Source of the DNA: Bacteroidota bacterium
GTDB taxonomy: Bacteria; Bacteroidota; Bacteroidia; Flavobacteriales; Flavobacteriaceae
Direction of reading: 5' to 3'
Assembly (NCBI GenBank): GCA_018335575.1
Contig: JAGXRT010000030.1
Location: 1-39,772, forward strand
Length of the DNA: 39,772 nt
In this document: piece after piece, positions 16,917 to 24,985 of the stretch
How positions within the stretch are numbered: position 1 is the first letter of the stretch
Layout of the letters: each line of letters begins with the position of its first letter
Notes under the pieces: generated by a model
The model's input: the letters and a program-made list of their open reading frames with translations, nothing else
What the model was told of the DNA's origin: nothing
Databases searched by the model: none
Position numbers and translations under genes: made by a program

Positions 16917-17391
16917 AATCGCCATCGCTAATTTCTATACTTATGTGTTCTAAAGCTGATGTAGAAAGCGATAATCCTTTAAAATCTGCTTTAACTGGAT
17001 ATTTTTTATGGTTTCTATCAATTAACACTACTGTTTTAAATTGTTTTAATGGTACTTGCAAAAAATAAGCAACACCGTAAATTAATGTTTTACCAGTATT
17101 TAACACATCATCAACTAATATAACAGATTGATTTTTAATTACATGAAAATCTATAGATGATGTTATGGTATCTAGAGGATTTTTCTTGTTAATTGAAATT
17201 TCACAAAGAATAACTTTTAGAGTACAAATAGATTCTATATTCTCTTTTATTGCCTTTGCCAATTGAAAGCCGTTGCCTTTAATACCAGCTAATACAATCG
17301 ATTTTTCTTCGTAATTACTTTCGTAAATTTGATATGCAATTCTATTGATTTTATGCTGAATTTGATCGTTGTTTAAAATAATTGTTTTCAT
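16897..17391 (-). CDS. PyrR-like phosphoribosyltransferase
   Basis: A type I phosphoribosyltransferase of 164 residues. The PRPP-binding loop VILVDDVLNTGKTL spans residues 90-103, and an upstream flexible-loop region follows IVLAGIKGNGFQLA, as in PyrR-type enzymes (uracil phosphoribosyltransferase and pyrimidine regulator). Hypoxanthine-type enzymes are an alternative, and the substrate cannot be fixed from sequence alone. Its ATG overlaps the stop of the upstream methyltransferase gene (ATGA), so it is translationally linked as the third gene of an S4 protein-methyltransferase-phosphoribosyltransferase operon. Its last 20 bases overlap aroK on the opposite strand. Confidence 0.85.
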   Translation of the reverse strand: MKTIILNNDQIQHKINRIAYQIYESNYEEKSIVLAGIKGNGFQLAKAIKENIESICTLKVILCEISINKKNPLDTITSSIDFHVIKNQSVILVDDVLNTGKTLIYGVAYFLQVPLKQFKTVVLIDRNHKKYPVKADFKGLSLSTSALEHISIEISDGDFNAYLN

Positions 17392-17981
17392 AGTTGTTTC
17401 TTTTTTAGAATTATAAAAAATTCACGATTGGCTCTTGGTTTAATTGAATTGTGACACTTTTCCAAAGTTAATAAATCGAAATAAGGTTCAAATATTTTTT
17501 GATATTCTTCGTAAGATCCTCCAAAAGGAGGTCCTTCATTTGTTAGTGGGAAATTAAACAAAAGCCCGACAAGTTTTCCTCCTTTAGTTAATAAACTGTG
17601 CATTCTTTTAGCGTAATTAGTTCTTTGTGAAGGATGTAAGGCGCAGAAAAAAGTTTGTTCAATTATAAGATCATAGGTTTTGTTGTGTTCAAAAAAATCC
17701 TCTTCTAATAAATGAGAATCTGGAAAAGAAGGATTTCGGTATTTAAAGTTTTGTAATGGATTATGAGCTATGTCTAAAATAAAAACATTGTTAAATCCCT
17801 TAGTATAAAGGTATTCAGCCTCGTAAGCATTCCCAGCACCAGGAATTAAAATAGAACTATTTTTATCAGATAATTGGTTGATATACTCTTTTATAGGTGT
17901 AGAAATTTCGCCTATATTCCAGCCCGTAGTGCCGTTAGTATAGTTTGCTTCCCAATATTTTTTATCAAATTTCAAAATCAT
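17388..17981 (-). CDS. TPMT-family SAM-dependent methyltransferase
   Basis: This 197-residue protein belongs to the thiopurine S-methyltransferase-like family of class I SAM methyltransferases. Diagnostic segments are TTGWNIGEISTPI near the N-terminus, the SAM-binding motif ILIPGAGNAYEAEYL (about residues 45-59), the acidic LDIA at the end of strand 2, EQTFFCALHPSQR, and the motif FNFPLTNEGPPFGGS near residue 145. The natural substrate is not known; bacterial relatives act on small thiol, selenium or halide acceptors. I chose the ATG at 17981 over the TTG two codons upstream; it overlaps the end of the S4-domain gene by 17 bases. Its stop overlaps the next start (ATGA). Confidence 0.88.
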   Translation of the reverse strand: MILKFDKKYWEANYTNGTTGWNIGEISTPIKEYINQLSDKNSSILIPGAGNAYEAEYLYTKGFNNVFILDIAHNPLQNFKYRNPSFPDSHLLEEDFFEHNKTYDLIIEQTFFCALHPSQRTNYAKRMHSLLTKGGKLVGLLFNFPLTNEGPPFGGSYEEYQKIFEPYFDLLTLEKCHNSIKPRANREFFIILKKKQL

Positions 17982-18339
17982 CTGCAAAGTCTTCTAAATC
18001 TCTACGATCTTTTTTGGTTGGTCTTCCGGTTCCCTTACTGCGATAATATTCTTGTGAATATTGTATTAATTTTAACCTTTCAAACTCTTCTACAGGAGTA
18101 GTATCAACCAAATATAAACTTACCAATTTAGCTCCTAAACGCGAAATTGGCATAGCAATAATTTCAAAAGTATAATTTATTTGATTTTTTCTTACCCCTA
18201 AAACATCACCAATAAAAACATCTTTCGATGCTTTTACTACACTATTGTTTAATTTTATATAACCTTTATTACATGCTTCGGTAGCTATACTTCTAGTTTT
18301 AAATTGTCTAACACACCATAAAAATTTATCAACTCTCAT
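17965..18339 (-). CDS. S4-domain RNA-binding protein (Hsp15/RlbA-like)
   Basis: A 124-residue protein with an N-terminal S4 RNA-binding domain: MRVDKFLWCVRQFKTRS, then ACNKGYIKLN and a VFIGDVLGV turn (residues 1-55). It has a basic C-terminal tail with GTGRPTKKDRRDLEDF. This matches Hsp15 (HslR), which in E. coli binds free 50S subunits carrying nascent chains. It is the first gene of a compact minus-strand operon. A consensus -7 box lies 38-45 bases upstream. Confidence 0.9.
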   Translation of the reverse strand: MRVDKFLWCVRQFKTRSIATEACNKGYIKLNNSVVKASKDVFIGDVLGVRKNQINYTFEIIAMPISRLGAKLVSLYLVDTTPVEEFERLKLIQYSQEYYRSKGTGRPTKKDRRDLEDFADDFEI

Positions 18340-18376
18340 AAAAACAATTCGTTAAAAATATGTAAAACTTAGTAAA

Positions 18377-18384
18377 CAAATATA
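18377..18384 (-). promoter_or_regulatory. -7 box for the S4-methyltransferase-phosphoribosyltransferase operon
   Basis: On the minus strand TATATTTG is a perfect -7 match 38 bases before the S4 gene ATG. The -33 region has no exact TTG at the usual distance. Confidence 0.55.
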
Positions 18385-18420
18385 GGAAAATTGTATCTTG
18401 CAGCCTTAAATTTTAAAAGA

Positions 18421-19251
18421 ATGAATTTTAAGTATTTAGTAAGTTTTTTAGCTTTAGCAATTCTTGTGTTCTCTTGTAGTAAAGACGATAAAGATTTTGA
18501 TCATGAAGCACAATCTAAATTAGACGACGAAGCATTAGTTGCGTATTTAACAACACATTTTTTAGATACTGATGGAGTTATTAAAACCATTAAAAATGGT
18601 CAAACACCCTTACTTGGGCAAGTAAGTACAAAAGAAGTTACATTTAACAAAGTTTCTTACAAAATATATTACCTGATACAAAATCAGGGAGTTAACAAAA
18701 ATCCAACCCGTTTTGATTCTGTTTATGTAAACTATACCGGACACCTATTAGACAGTACTGTTTTTGATAAAAGCCAGCGTAAAACTTGGTTGCACATGAA
18801 TAATTTAATAGAAGGGTGGCGAAATGTTTTTCCGTTGTTTAAAGGAGGGAATGTTGTTGTAAATCCGGACGAATCATTTGATTTTGTTAATCATGGAAAA
18901 GGAATTATGTTTATACCTTCTGGTTTAGCTTATCAAAACAGAGCACAAGGATTAATTGCAGAAAATTCACCATTGATTTTCTATTTTGATTTGTATTTTG
19001 TTGAAACTGCAGATGATGACAATGATTTGGTTCCAAATTTTAAAGAAGATTTAAATGCCAATGGAGAAGTAATTGATGATGATACAGACGGCGATAAAAT
19101 TCCTAATTATTTAGATACCGATGATGACGGTGATGGAATTCTAACACGCGATGAAGATATAAATAAAGATGGAGACCCAACCAACGATGATAGCAATGGA
19201 AACGGAATACCAAACTATTTGGATAAAACAGATAAGATTAAAAAATCATAA
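18421..19251 (+). CDS. FKBP-type peptidyl-prolyl isomerase lipoprotein with C-terminal calcium-binding repeats
   Basis: A 276-residue exported lipoprotein. The lipobox LVFSC places the lipidated cysteine at residue 19. An FKBP-like domain (about 75-197) shows [20 protein letters not shown], then an [15 protein letters not shown] segment, [15 protein letters not shown] and FDLYFVE, matching the FKBP fold in order. Residues 198-268 are an Asp/Asn-rich tail of thrombospondin type 3-like repeats ([24 protein letters not shown]), which should bind calcium. The in-frame TTG at 18391 is rejected because it precedes a promoter-like TATCTTG (18394-18400) and would spoil the signal peptide. Likely a cell-surface or periplasmic folding factor; several flavobacterial FKBP lipoproteins serve envelope biogenesis. 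Confidence 0.88.
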   Translation: MNFKYLVSFLALAILVFSCSKDDKDFDHEAQSKLDDEALVAYLTTHFLDTDGVIKTIKNGQTPLLGQVSTKEVTFNKVSYKIYYLIQNQGVNKNPTRFDSVYVNYTGHLLDSTVFDKSQRKTWLHMNNLIEGWRNVFPLFKGGNVVVNPDESFDFVNHGKGIMFIPSGLAYQNRAQGLIAENSPLIFYFDLYFVETADDDNDLVPNFKEDLNANGEVIDDDTDGDKIPNYLDTDDDGDGILTRDEDINKDGDPTNDDSNGNGIPNYLDKTDKIKKS

Positions 19252-19253
19252 AT

Positions 19254-19286
19254 AAAAAATCCCGATTTTAAATCGGGATTTTTTTT
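19254..19286. terminator. Bidirectional terminator between the FKBP and barrel genes
   Basis: Inverted repeat with arms AAAAAATCCCGAT and ATCGGGATTTTTT around TTTAA, with A- and T-runs on both sides. The stop codon of the minus-strand barrel gene (19285-19287) is formed from the end of the T-run. Confidence 0.93.
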
Positions 19287-20043
19287 ATCGTAAGTTTTTA
19301 TGATTTCGCCAATCAAAGAAGCGTGATTTTTTGCGCTCTACTGATGCATTTGGATTATTAAAACCAAATAGTTTAATATTTAAATTAATACTTATTGTAC
19401 TGGCATTGTATTCATTTAAATCAGCAACAAAAGTACCATAAGTGGCTCTAATCAATTTAATTCGATCTTGTTTTTTTACCGATGTTAGTCCATAATCATA
19501 TCTGAAATCAAGACCAAATCGTCCGTATTCTACCATAAATCCGGCACTAATACCAACAGAGCTTTTGTCAAATTCTAAAGGGGTTTCATCTGTTCCATCT
19601 AATTGTTTAAGTCCTTCCAATTTCGTATCTGAAATAGAACTGTAAACAGGACCGCCATAAATTGAAAATAAATCATTTATACGTGTACCAATTAAAATTG
19701 GTATATCAACCTTGGATGAAGTCCATTCAGTTGTATTTAACGCTAAAGGATATTTGTTTTTAATAGAAATAAAATTTATTTCAGGACGAATATAAAATCG
19801 TTCAAAATCAATTACAGCAAAAGCACCAAATTGCGAACCCATTTCTTTTTCAGCGCTAAATAATGTGCTTTCATCAGGAGTAAGGTTTCCACCAACACCA
19901 GTCTCTTCTCCATAATGATATAAATCACCAATAGAATTATAATTTACACCGCCTTTTACACCAAAAAAATACTCTTGGGCTGTTAAAAATGTAAAGGGTA
20001 CAAAAGAAAATATCAGCAATACCAATTTTAAGTGATTTTTCAT
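19285..20043 (-). CDS. PorT-type outer-membrane beta-barrel protein
   Basis: This 252-residue protein has a signal peptide (about residues 1-22, ending FLTAQ) and then alternating strands typical of the small outer-membrane beta-barrel domain of Bacteroidota porin-family/PorT proteins. Examples are YFFGVKGGVNYNSIGD, FGAFAVIDFERFYIRPEINF, VDIPILIGTRIND, FSIYGGPVYSS and FGLDFRYDYGLTSV. The unusual C-terminal tail (about 225-252) is basic (SVERKKSRFFDWRNHKNLR) and follows the last strand. It resembles the next gene upstream in layout and may be a diverged duplicate. A near-consensus -7 box (TATATTTC) lies about 23-30 bases upstream. Function unknown. Confidence 0.85.
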   Translation of the reverse strand: MKNHLKLVLLIFSFVPFTFLTAQEYFFGVKGGVNYNSIGDLYHYGEETGVGGNLTPDESTLFSAEKEMGSQFGAFAVIDFERFYIRPEINFISIKNKYPLALNTTEWTSSKVDIPILIGTRINDLFSIYGGPVYSSISDTKLEGLKQLDGTDETPLEFDKSSVGISAGFMVEYGRFGLDFRYDYGLTSVKKQDRIKLIRATYGTFVADLNEYNASTISINLNIKLFGFNNPNASVERKKSRFFDWRNHKNLR

Positions 20044-20133
20044 AGTATAAATTTTTGAAATTTTTGAAATATAAGGTTAAATGTAATTAATATATTATTA
20101 ATTATCAAAAAACACTATAAAGAATTTAGTTTT

Positions 20134-20161
20134 TTAAAAAAAGCACCAAACAGGTGCTTTT
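20134..20161 (-). terminator. Terminator of the second barrel gene
   Basis: Stem AAAAGCACC / GGTGCTTTT with a 5-base loop. On the minus strand a run of Ts follows. It lies 13 bases after the stop of the 205-residue barrel gene and separates the two barrel genes. Confidence 0.88.
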
Positions 20162-20174
20162 AAATAGTTCTGAA

Positions 20175-20792
20175 TTAATTTAATTTAAAATTTAAACTAA
20201 AAATTAGCTGATTGGGTCTGTTATCAATTTCAAAATTCCCGGTTCCTAAATTAGTTTGGATTTTTGCTTTATCATCCTGAGTAATTCCTTTTTCCCATCG
20301 AACCTCTAATCCAAAGTTTCCTAATTCAACTCCTGCGCCTAAATTTAATCCTACGGTAAAATCTTTGGTAGAAATTTCTGAATTTGTTACAGAAAAATCA
20401 TTGTCCATAATATACTGAAATGAAGGTCCTCCGAACAAATAAACTGGGCCAAATACTTTTGTTCCTAAAACAACAGGAATATCTATTTTTTCTATTTTCA
20501 CTTTTTCAGTTGTTAAAATAGAATATTCTTTTTCGATTTGAGTATAAACCAACTCAGGTCTGATAAAAATATTTAAGAATTCAGCTTTTAACCAAACTCC
20601 TGCATGATAGCCCATTTTGCTGTCAGCTCCGTGTTTTACATCATCAGCAGCTGATTGAATATTGGTTCCCAAATCATTTATATCGCCACTAAAATCATAG
20701 TTTAAACCAGCTTTTAATCCGAAATCAACTTGTGCATTTGCAGTGAATAAAAAAGCAAAAAATACTAAAAAAGTTAAAAAAATACGTTTCAT
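20175..20792 (-). CDS. PorT-type outer-membrane beta-barrel protein
   Basis: A 205-residue protein with a signal peptide (residues 1-20, ending FTANAQ) and a beta-barrel domain starting VDFGLKAGLNYDFSGD. It shares the strand pattern of its downstream neighbour: AEFLNIFIRPELVYTQ, KIDIPVVLGTKVFG, VYLFGGPSFQYI, FTVGLNLGAGVELGNFGLEVRW and a closing LIFSLNFKLN, where a terminal hydrophobic-aromatic strand is expected for Bam insertion. It begins 22 bases after the transketolase gene with no visible promoter, so it may be read from the tktB promoter. The role in the outer membrane is not known. Confidence 0.86.
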   Translation of the reverse strand: MKRIFLTFLVFFAFLFTANAQVDFGLKAGLNYDFSGDINDLGTNIQSAADDVKHGADSKMGYHAGVWLKAEFLNIFIRPELVYTQIEKEYSILTTEKVKIEKIDIPVVLGTKVFGPVYLFGGPSFQYIMDNDFSVTNSEISTKDFTVGLNLGAGVELGNFGLEVRWEKGITQDDKAKIQTNLGTGNFEIDNRPNQLIFSLNFKLN

Positions 20793-20814
20793 ACTATTGG
20801 GGTTTTAAATTAAT

Positions 20815-21768
20815 TTATTTTCTATTTATGACTTTAATAACGGCATTTACAATTGCTTTATTGTTTAAACCGTATTTTTCCATTAATTCAGCTGGTGTTC
20901 CAGATTCTCCAAAAGAATCATTTACGGCCACAAATTCTTGAGGAACTAGGTAATTGTGAGTTAAGGTTCTGGCAACGCTTTCTCCTAATCCACCTAAAAT
21001 ATTGTGTTCTTCTGCGGTTACTACACATCCTGTTTTTTTTACAGATTTGATGATGGCTTCTTCATCCAATGGTTTGATGGTGTGAATGTTAATAACTTCT
21101 GCATTAATTCCTTGTGCTTCTAATGCTTCAGCTGCTTCAAGTGCTTCCCAAACTAAATGTCCAGTTGCTACAATAGTAACATCGGTTCCTTCTGTAAGCA
21201 AAATAGCTTTTCCAATTTCAAATGATTGATTGGCATCAGTAAAATTTGGTACTGCTGGACGACCAAAACGCAAATAAACAGGGCCTTCATAATCGGCTAT
21301 TGCAATGGTTGCAGCTTTTGTTTGGTTATAATCACAAGTGTTAATTACAGTCATACCAGGCAGCATTTTCATCAATCCGATGTCTTCTAAAATTTGATGT
21401 GTAGCACCGTCTTCGCCAAGAGTTAATCCGGCATGAGATGCGCAAATTTTTACATTTTTATTGGAATAAGCGATGGATTGGCGAATTTGATCATATACAC
21501 GACCGGTTGCAAAGTTGGCAAATGTTCCAGCAAATGGTATTTTACCTCCAATGGTTAGGCCGGCAGCCATACTCATCATATTGGCTTCGGCGATACCAAC
21601 CTGAATAAAACGTTCAGGATTATTTTTTATAAATTCATCCATTTTTAAGGAACCAATTAAATCGGCGCAAAGTGCTACTACATTTTCATTGGTTTTTCCT
21701 AATTCAGCCAATCCGGCTCCAAATCCAGAACGGGTATCTTTCTTTTCAGTAAACGTATATTTTTTCAT
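20815..21768 (-). CDS. Transketolase, C-terminal subunit (pyrimidine-binding and C-terminal domains)
   Basis: In many Bacteroidota transketolase is encoded as two polypeptides. This 317-residue one corresponds to the second half. It has the TPP pyrimidine-binding domain with [10 protein letters not shown] (Glu61 is the conserved catalytic glutamate that activates TPP), [17 protein letters not shown] (about 108-124) and [11 protein letters not shown], and then the C-terminal regulatory-type domain (about 185-317). The enzyme moves two-carbon units between sugar phosphates in the non-oxidative pentose phosphate pathway. The N-terminal, diphosphate-binding partner is not adjacent: maf precedes it. 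The gene has its own consensus -7 box. Confidence 0.9.
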   Translation of the reverse strand: MKKYTFTEKKDTRSGFGAGLAELGKTNENVVALCADLIGSLKMDEFIKNNPERFIQVGIAEANMMSMAAGLTIGGKIPFAGTFANFATGRVYDQIRQSIAYSNKNVKICASHAGLTLGEDGATHQILEDIGLMKMLPGMTVINTCDYNQTKAATIAIADYEGPVYLRFGRPAVPNFTDANQSFEIGKAILLTEGTDVTIVATGHLVWEALEAAEALEAQGINAEVINIHTIKPLDEEAIIKSVKKTGCVVTAEEHNILGGLGESVARTLTHNYLVPQEFVAVNDSFGESGTPAELMEKYGLNNKAIVNAVIKVINRK

Positions 21769-21788
21769 TTTTTGATGTTGTGAGTGTG

Positions 21789-21796
21789 CAAATTTA
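21789..21796 (-). promoter_or_regulatory. -7 box for the transketolase subunit gene
   Basis: On the minus strand TAAATTTG matches TAnnTTTG and lies 20 bases before the ATG at 21768, in the 46-base gap after maf. The -33 region is not clear. Confidence 0.55.
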
Positions 21797-21814
21797 GGGA
21801 TTAATTATTTAATG

Positions 21815-22396
21815 TTATAATTCTGAAATGGCTTCGTAAAATTTAAAAACAGGAAATCCCATTACATTAAAAAAACTTCCTTCAATTTTTTCAATTCCTA
21901 TATAACCAATCCATTCTTGAATTCCATAACTACCGGCTTTGTCAAAAGGTTTACATTTTTGAATGTAAAACTCAATTTCTTGTTGAGTTAGTTGTTTAAA
22001 AGTAACCTTGGTAACTTCGTGAAGTACCTTTTGAAAGGTAGTTGTAGTAAGGCAACAAACTGATATTACTTCGTGTGTTTTTCCTGAAAGTCTTTTTAAC
22101 ATTTCAATGGCTTCATCTTTAGTATTGGATTTTTCCAATGATTGATTTTCACACCAAACAACTGTGTCAGCAGTAATCAATAAATCATTATTTGATAAGG
22201 ATGATTGAAAGGCTTCGGCTTTTAATTTAGCTAAATATTCGGCAATTTCTACTCCTTTTAAATTACTTGGGTAGGTTTCTTCTGTGTTTTTTAGCTGAAT
22301 GGTAAATGGGATTTCTAATTCTTTTAAAAACTGTTGCCTTCTCGGCGATCCAGAACCCAATATTACATTGTATTTGTTTAATTTTTTAAAGGGCAT
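21815..22396 (-). CDS. maf: Maf-family nucleoside triphosphate pyrophosphatase
   Basis: Maf proteins hydrolyse dTTP/UTP and modified nucleotides to monophosphates and pyrophosphate, cleaning the nucleotide pool. The 193-residue product has the full motif set: SGSPRRQQFL (residues 15-24), ITADTVV, LSGKTHEV, KAGSYGIQ, and the C-terminal EGSFFNVMGFP. The presence of KAGSYGIQ fits the YhdE-type dTTP/UTP subgroup. The start overlaps the end of the upstream UbiA-family gene by 11 bases, showing translational linkage. Confidence 0.92.
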   Translation of the reverse strand: MPFKKLNKYNVILGSGSPRRQQFLKELEIPFTIQLKNTEETYPSNLKGVEIAEYLAKLKAEAFQSSLSNNDLLITADTVVWCENQSLEKSNTKDEAIEMLKRLSGKTHEVISVCCLTTTTFQKVLHEVTKVTFKQLTQQEIEFYIQKCKPFDKAGSYGIQEWIGYIGIEKIEGSFFNVMGFPVFKFYEAISEL

Positions 22397-23315
22397 TTTT
22401 TACAGAAATTGAAATGAATATAATACTTAATGTTCCAAATATCATGATGATTTTTAATAATAAACTTATAAAATTAAAATCAGATTTCAAGTTTGAAACT
22501 GAAATTTTGATTGCCAAATATAGTAGCGGAAGTATAATGGTGACTATAAAATAATAAAAAATAAATGAATAGATGGGTAATAAACTGAATACAAAATAGA
22601 GGATACCTACCAGTAAAATAAGAATTAACAACACCGCTACATATTTGGAAAATTTTATCCCTGCAGCAATGGGTAATGTTTTTAAACGCATTGATTTATC
22701 ACCATCGATATCTTCAATGTCTTTAATAAGTTCTCTAACTAAATTTATAAAAAAGGCAAAAATTGCAAAGTCTAATAATAGTAAAAATAAAGTATAGTTA
22801 TAACCAACTACATCCGAAGAATTTATTAATATTAAATCAAAGAAAGCCAATGATATAATAGATAAACTAATTAGAAAGGCAATAACCATATTCCCCAAAA
22901 ATGCTATTCTTTTAAGTGTTGTACTGTAAAGGTATAAAAGATATGAAACGACAATAGGAATTAATGCCAACACGGGGAAACCCAACAAATTAGCAATGTA
23001 AAAACCGGCTAAAACTCCGGTAACATTGAGTAGAAAATATAAATTATAAGCCGATTTTACTGATATCTGACTGTTTATATAAACTTTTGTAGGTTTGTTT
23101 ATTAAATCGATTTCAATATCTAATAAATCATTGATCACATAACCTGCTGCGGCTATTAATACATTACTTACTAAAAATATTGAAAAATTAAAGGTATTTA
23201 ATGCACTGCTTGTTGTAAAAATATCAATAAATCCGAACTTGATAATGAGTAGGGTAGAGGCTAAGATAACGAGGTTTTTCCAGCGAATGAGTTTAAAATA
23301 AGAACTAATTTTCAT
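22386..23315 (-). CDS. UbiA-family prenyltransferase (geranylgeranylglycerol-phosphate geranylgeranyltransferase-like)
   Basis: A 309-residue integral membrane prenyltransferase with about eight to nine transmembrane helices. The first Asp-rich motif NDLLDIEIDLINKP (about residues 62-75) binds Mg and prenyl diphosphate; the second is KDIEDIDGDKSM (about 200-211). The opening FKLIRWKNL and this motif spacing resemble the digeranylgeranylglyceryl phosphate synthase-like group widespread in Bacteroidota. The true substrate there is uncertain and could be another aromatic or glycerol-phosphate acceptor. The start codon shares one base with the smpB stop (TAATG), and the end overlaps maf, so smpB, this gene and maf form an operon. 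Confidence 0.88.
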   Translation of the reverse strand: MKISSYFKLIRWKNLVILASTLLIIKFGFIDIFTTSSALNTFNFSIFLVSNVLIAAAGYVINDLLDIEIDLINKPTKVYINSQISVKSAYNLYFLLNVTGVLAGFYIANLLGFPVLALIPIVVSYLLYLYSTTLKRIAFLGNMVIAFLISLSIISLAFFDLILINSSDVVGYNYTLFLLLLDFAIFAFFINLVRELIKDIEDIDGDKSMRLKTLPIAAGIKFSKYVAVLLILILLVGILYFVFSLLPIYSFIFYYFIVTIILPLLYLAIKISVSNLKSDFNFISLLLKIIMIFGTLSIIFISISVKNAL

Positions 23316-23770
23316 TAGTATTTTTTAGTTAATCGATCCAAATTTCGTTTAGTATCCCGTTCTTTTAGGTTTTCTCTTTTGTCGTACAGTTTTTTTCCTC
23401 TACATAAGGCAATTTCAAGTTTTGCCCAGCCATTTTCTGTTATAAATAATTTTAACGGAACAATTGTTAATCCAATATTTTTTACTTCTTTTTCCAGACG
23501 TTTTAATTCGCGCTTATTCAACAGTAGTTTTCGTTCACTTTTTGGTTGATGGTTGTAAAAATTACCATGTACATATTCTTCAATATACATATTAATAACA
23601 AACAACTCTCCATGCTCATTAAATTCACAAAAACTTTCAGTAATTCGCGCTTTGCTATCGCGAATGGATTTAATTTCTGTTCCAGTTAATTTAATACCTG
23701 CAATATAGGTTTCGATAATTTCATATTCGAAACGCGCTTTTTTATTTTGGATGTTTATTTTTTTCTGCAT
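23315..23770 (-). CDS. smpB: SsrA-binding protein
   Basis: SmpB binds tmRNA and brings it to stalled ribosomes for trans-translation. The 151-residue product is full length. It begins with INIQNKKARFEYEIIETYIAGI and shows the OB-fold segments GTEIKSIRDSKARI, ITESFCEF, RKLLLNKRELKRL and LTIVPLKLFITENGWAKLEIALCRGKK. A basic tail KLYDKRENLKERDTKR follows. First gene of the smpB-ubiA-maf group. A near-consensus -7 (TAACTTTA on the minus strand, 23779-23786) is possible. The tmRNA gene ssrA is not in this window. Confidence 0.97.
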   Translation of the reverse strand: MQKKINIQNKKARFEYEIIETYIAGIKLTGTEIKSIRDSKARITESFCEFNEHGELFVINMYIEEYVHGNFYNHQPKSERKLLLNKRELKRLEKEVKNIGLTIVPLKLFITENGWAKLEIALCRGKKLYDKRENLKERDTKRNLDRLTKKY

Positions 23771-23821
23771 AACGGCTGTAAAGTTACGCTAAACTTGAAT
23801 TTAATTTAAGATTTAACAAAA

Positions 23822-24346
23822 CTATTCGTTATAACATTCAATATTTATATGAATTAATACGTGTGTTATATGTCCATTTTTTATGGTGACAATATAAAGA
23901 TTCGAATTGTTTGAGTCGTCAATTTCATCGTATTTCTTATCCTCGATTAGTGCGTTAACAAAATCTGGTATAGTATTGCTATGTCCAACAATTAAAACAG
24001 TTTTATATTGGGTTGATTCTTTAAATAATTTATAATCGATGGTTTTAGAATTGTAAGTCTTTATAGTTAATTGATGTTTGTCTGCAATAGGTTTACTTGT
24101 ATTGATTGTTCTTTTATAATTTGTTGAATAAATTTCATCAAATGCTATATACTTAAAAACTTCATTCCATTTGTGCGCTCTTAAAATTCCTATTGCACTT
24201 AAATCGGGATCTGACTCAGAAGGATTAGTTCTTAACTTCTCGGCATGCCTAATCAAATAGTAGGTTGTTTGAGATGTATCTTTTTGCGCTTTCAACGGTT
24301 GAAGTACAAAAATGCCAATTAAAGTTAGCAAGGTAATTTTATTCAT
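23822..24346 (-). CDS. Exported histidine phosphatase family protein
   Basis: A 174-residue member of the histidine phosphatase (phosphoglycerate mutase-like) superfamily, of the short SixA-like type. A signal peptide (residues 1-20, ending LKAQ) indicates export to the periplasm. The catalytic core shows LIRHAE (Arg33, His34), the STNYKRT segment with Arg79, and VGHSN (His122), so all four core residues appear present. I preferred the ATG at 24346 to the in-frame TTG at 24379 because it places the signal peptide correctly. Substrate unknown. Confidence 0.87.
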   Translation of the reverse strand: MNKITLLTLIGIFVLQPLKAQKDTSQTTYYLIRHAEKLRTNPSESDPDLSAIGILRAHKWNEVFKYIAFDEIYSTNYKRTINTSKPIADKHQLTIKTYNSKTIDYKLFKESTQYKTVLIVGHSNTIPDFVNALIEDKKYDEIDDSNNSNLYIVTIKNGHITHVLIHINIECYNE

Positions 24347-24391
24347 AAGATAATTTTTTAACAAAATAAAACTAATCAAATGACATAAAAT

Positions 24392-24428
24392 AAAAAAGTT
24401 TAAGAATATAATATTCTTAAACTTTTTT
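24392..24428 (-). terminator. Terminator of hsp20 (18-bp inverted repeat)
   Basis: Two perfect 18-base arms (AAAAAAGTTTAAGAATAT and its complement) flank a single central base, with runs of A and T at the outer ends. It lies 24 bases after the hsp20 stop. Its symmetry would allow termination in either direction, but only hsp20 reads into it. Confidence 0.88.
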
Positions 24429-24452
24429 AAGGTATTTAATTTTAAGAATTCC

Positions 24453-24881
24453 TTACTGAATTTCGATTAATCGAGCAGGAATTGGCTTAGCTTCTTCACG
24501 TTTAGGAATTACAATAGTTAATTCACCATTTTTGTAATTAGCAACAATTTTATCGCTATCAACAATGGTTTTAGGTAAATTAAAACTTCTTTTAAACGAT
24601 TGATAACTATACTCTTTTCGAGTATAATGTTCATTTTTATCTTCTTTGTTTTCCGTTTTTTCAGATGAAATAGTTAGCACATTATTGTCTAAATCAATTT
24701 TAAAATCGTTTTTGTCCATACCAGGAACAGCAACTTCTACTTTAAATTCGTTTTCATTCTCCTTGATATTTACAGCCGGAAGGGTAGTGTTGGTGTCAGA
24801 AAAATTAGTAGCTGACCAATCTCTGAAAAAATCGTCAAAAATAGATGGGAATACAGGTATTCCAGAACTTTTTACTAACAT
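24453..24881 (-). CDS. Small heat-shock protein, Hsp20/alpha-crystallin family
   Basis: A 142-residue small chaperone that holds unfolding proteins for refolding by ClpB/DnaK. The alpha-crystallin domain spans about residues 35-130, with PAVNIKENENEFKVEVAVPGM, LTISSEK, the SFKRSFNLPK segment and NGELTIVIPK. A C-terminal LIEI gives the I/V-x-I/V oligomerisation motif. The N-terminal arm FPSIFDDFFRDW is typical of Bacteroidota members. The ATG at 24881 starts MLVKSSG as homologs do; the in-frame TTG at 24944 sits next to the promoter and is rejected. It follows clpB on the same strand but has its own promoter and terminator. Confidence 0.93.
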   Translation of the reverse strand: MLVKSSGIPVFPSIFDDFFRDWSATNFSDTNTTLPAVNIKENENEFKVEVAVPGMDKNDFKIDLDNNVLTISSEKTENKEDKNEHYTRKEYSYQSFKRSFNLPKTIVDSDKIVANYKNGELTIVIPKREEAKPIPARLIEIQ

Positions 24882-24945
24882 AATTTTAAAAATTTTGGTT
24901 AAACAATTATTCTTTGTTTTGTTTAAAATCAAATAAAATACCAAT

Positions 24946-24953
24946 CAAATTTA
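24946..24953 (-). promoter_or_regulatory. -7 box for hsp20
   Basis: On the minus strand TAAATTTG matches TAnnTTTG and lies 64 bases before the hsp20 ATG. No standard -33 TTG is found at 17-20 bases, which may point to a regulated promoter. A TGTCA inverted repeat lies further upstream. Confidence 0.5.
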
Positions 24954-24985
24954 AATGACAAAATTTCATATTTTTTACATTAAAA

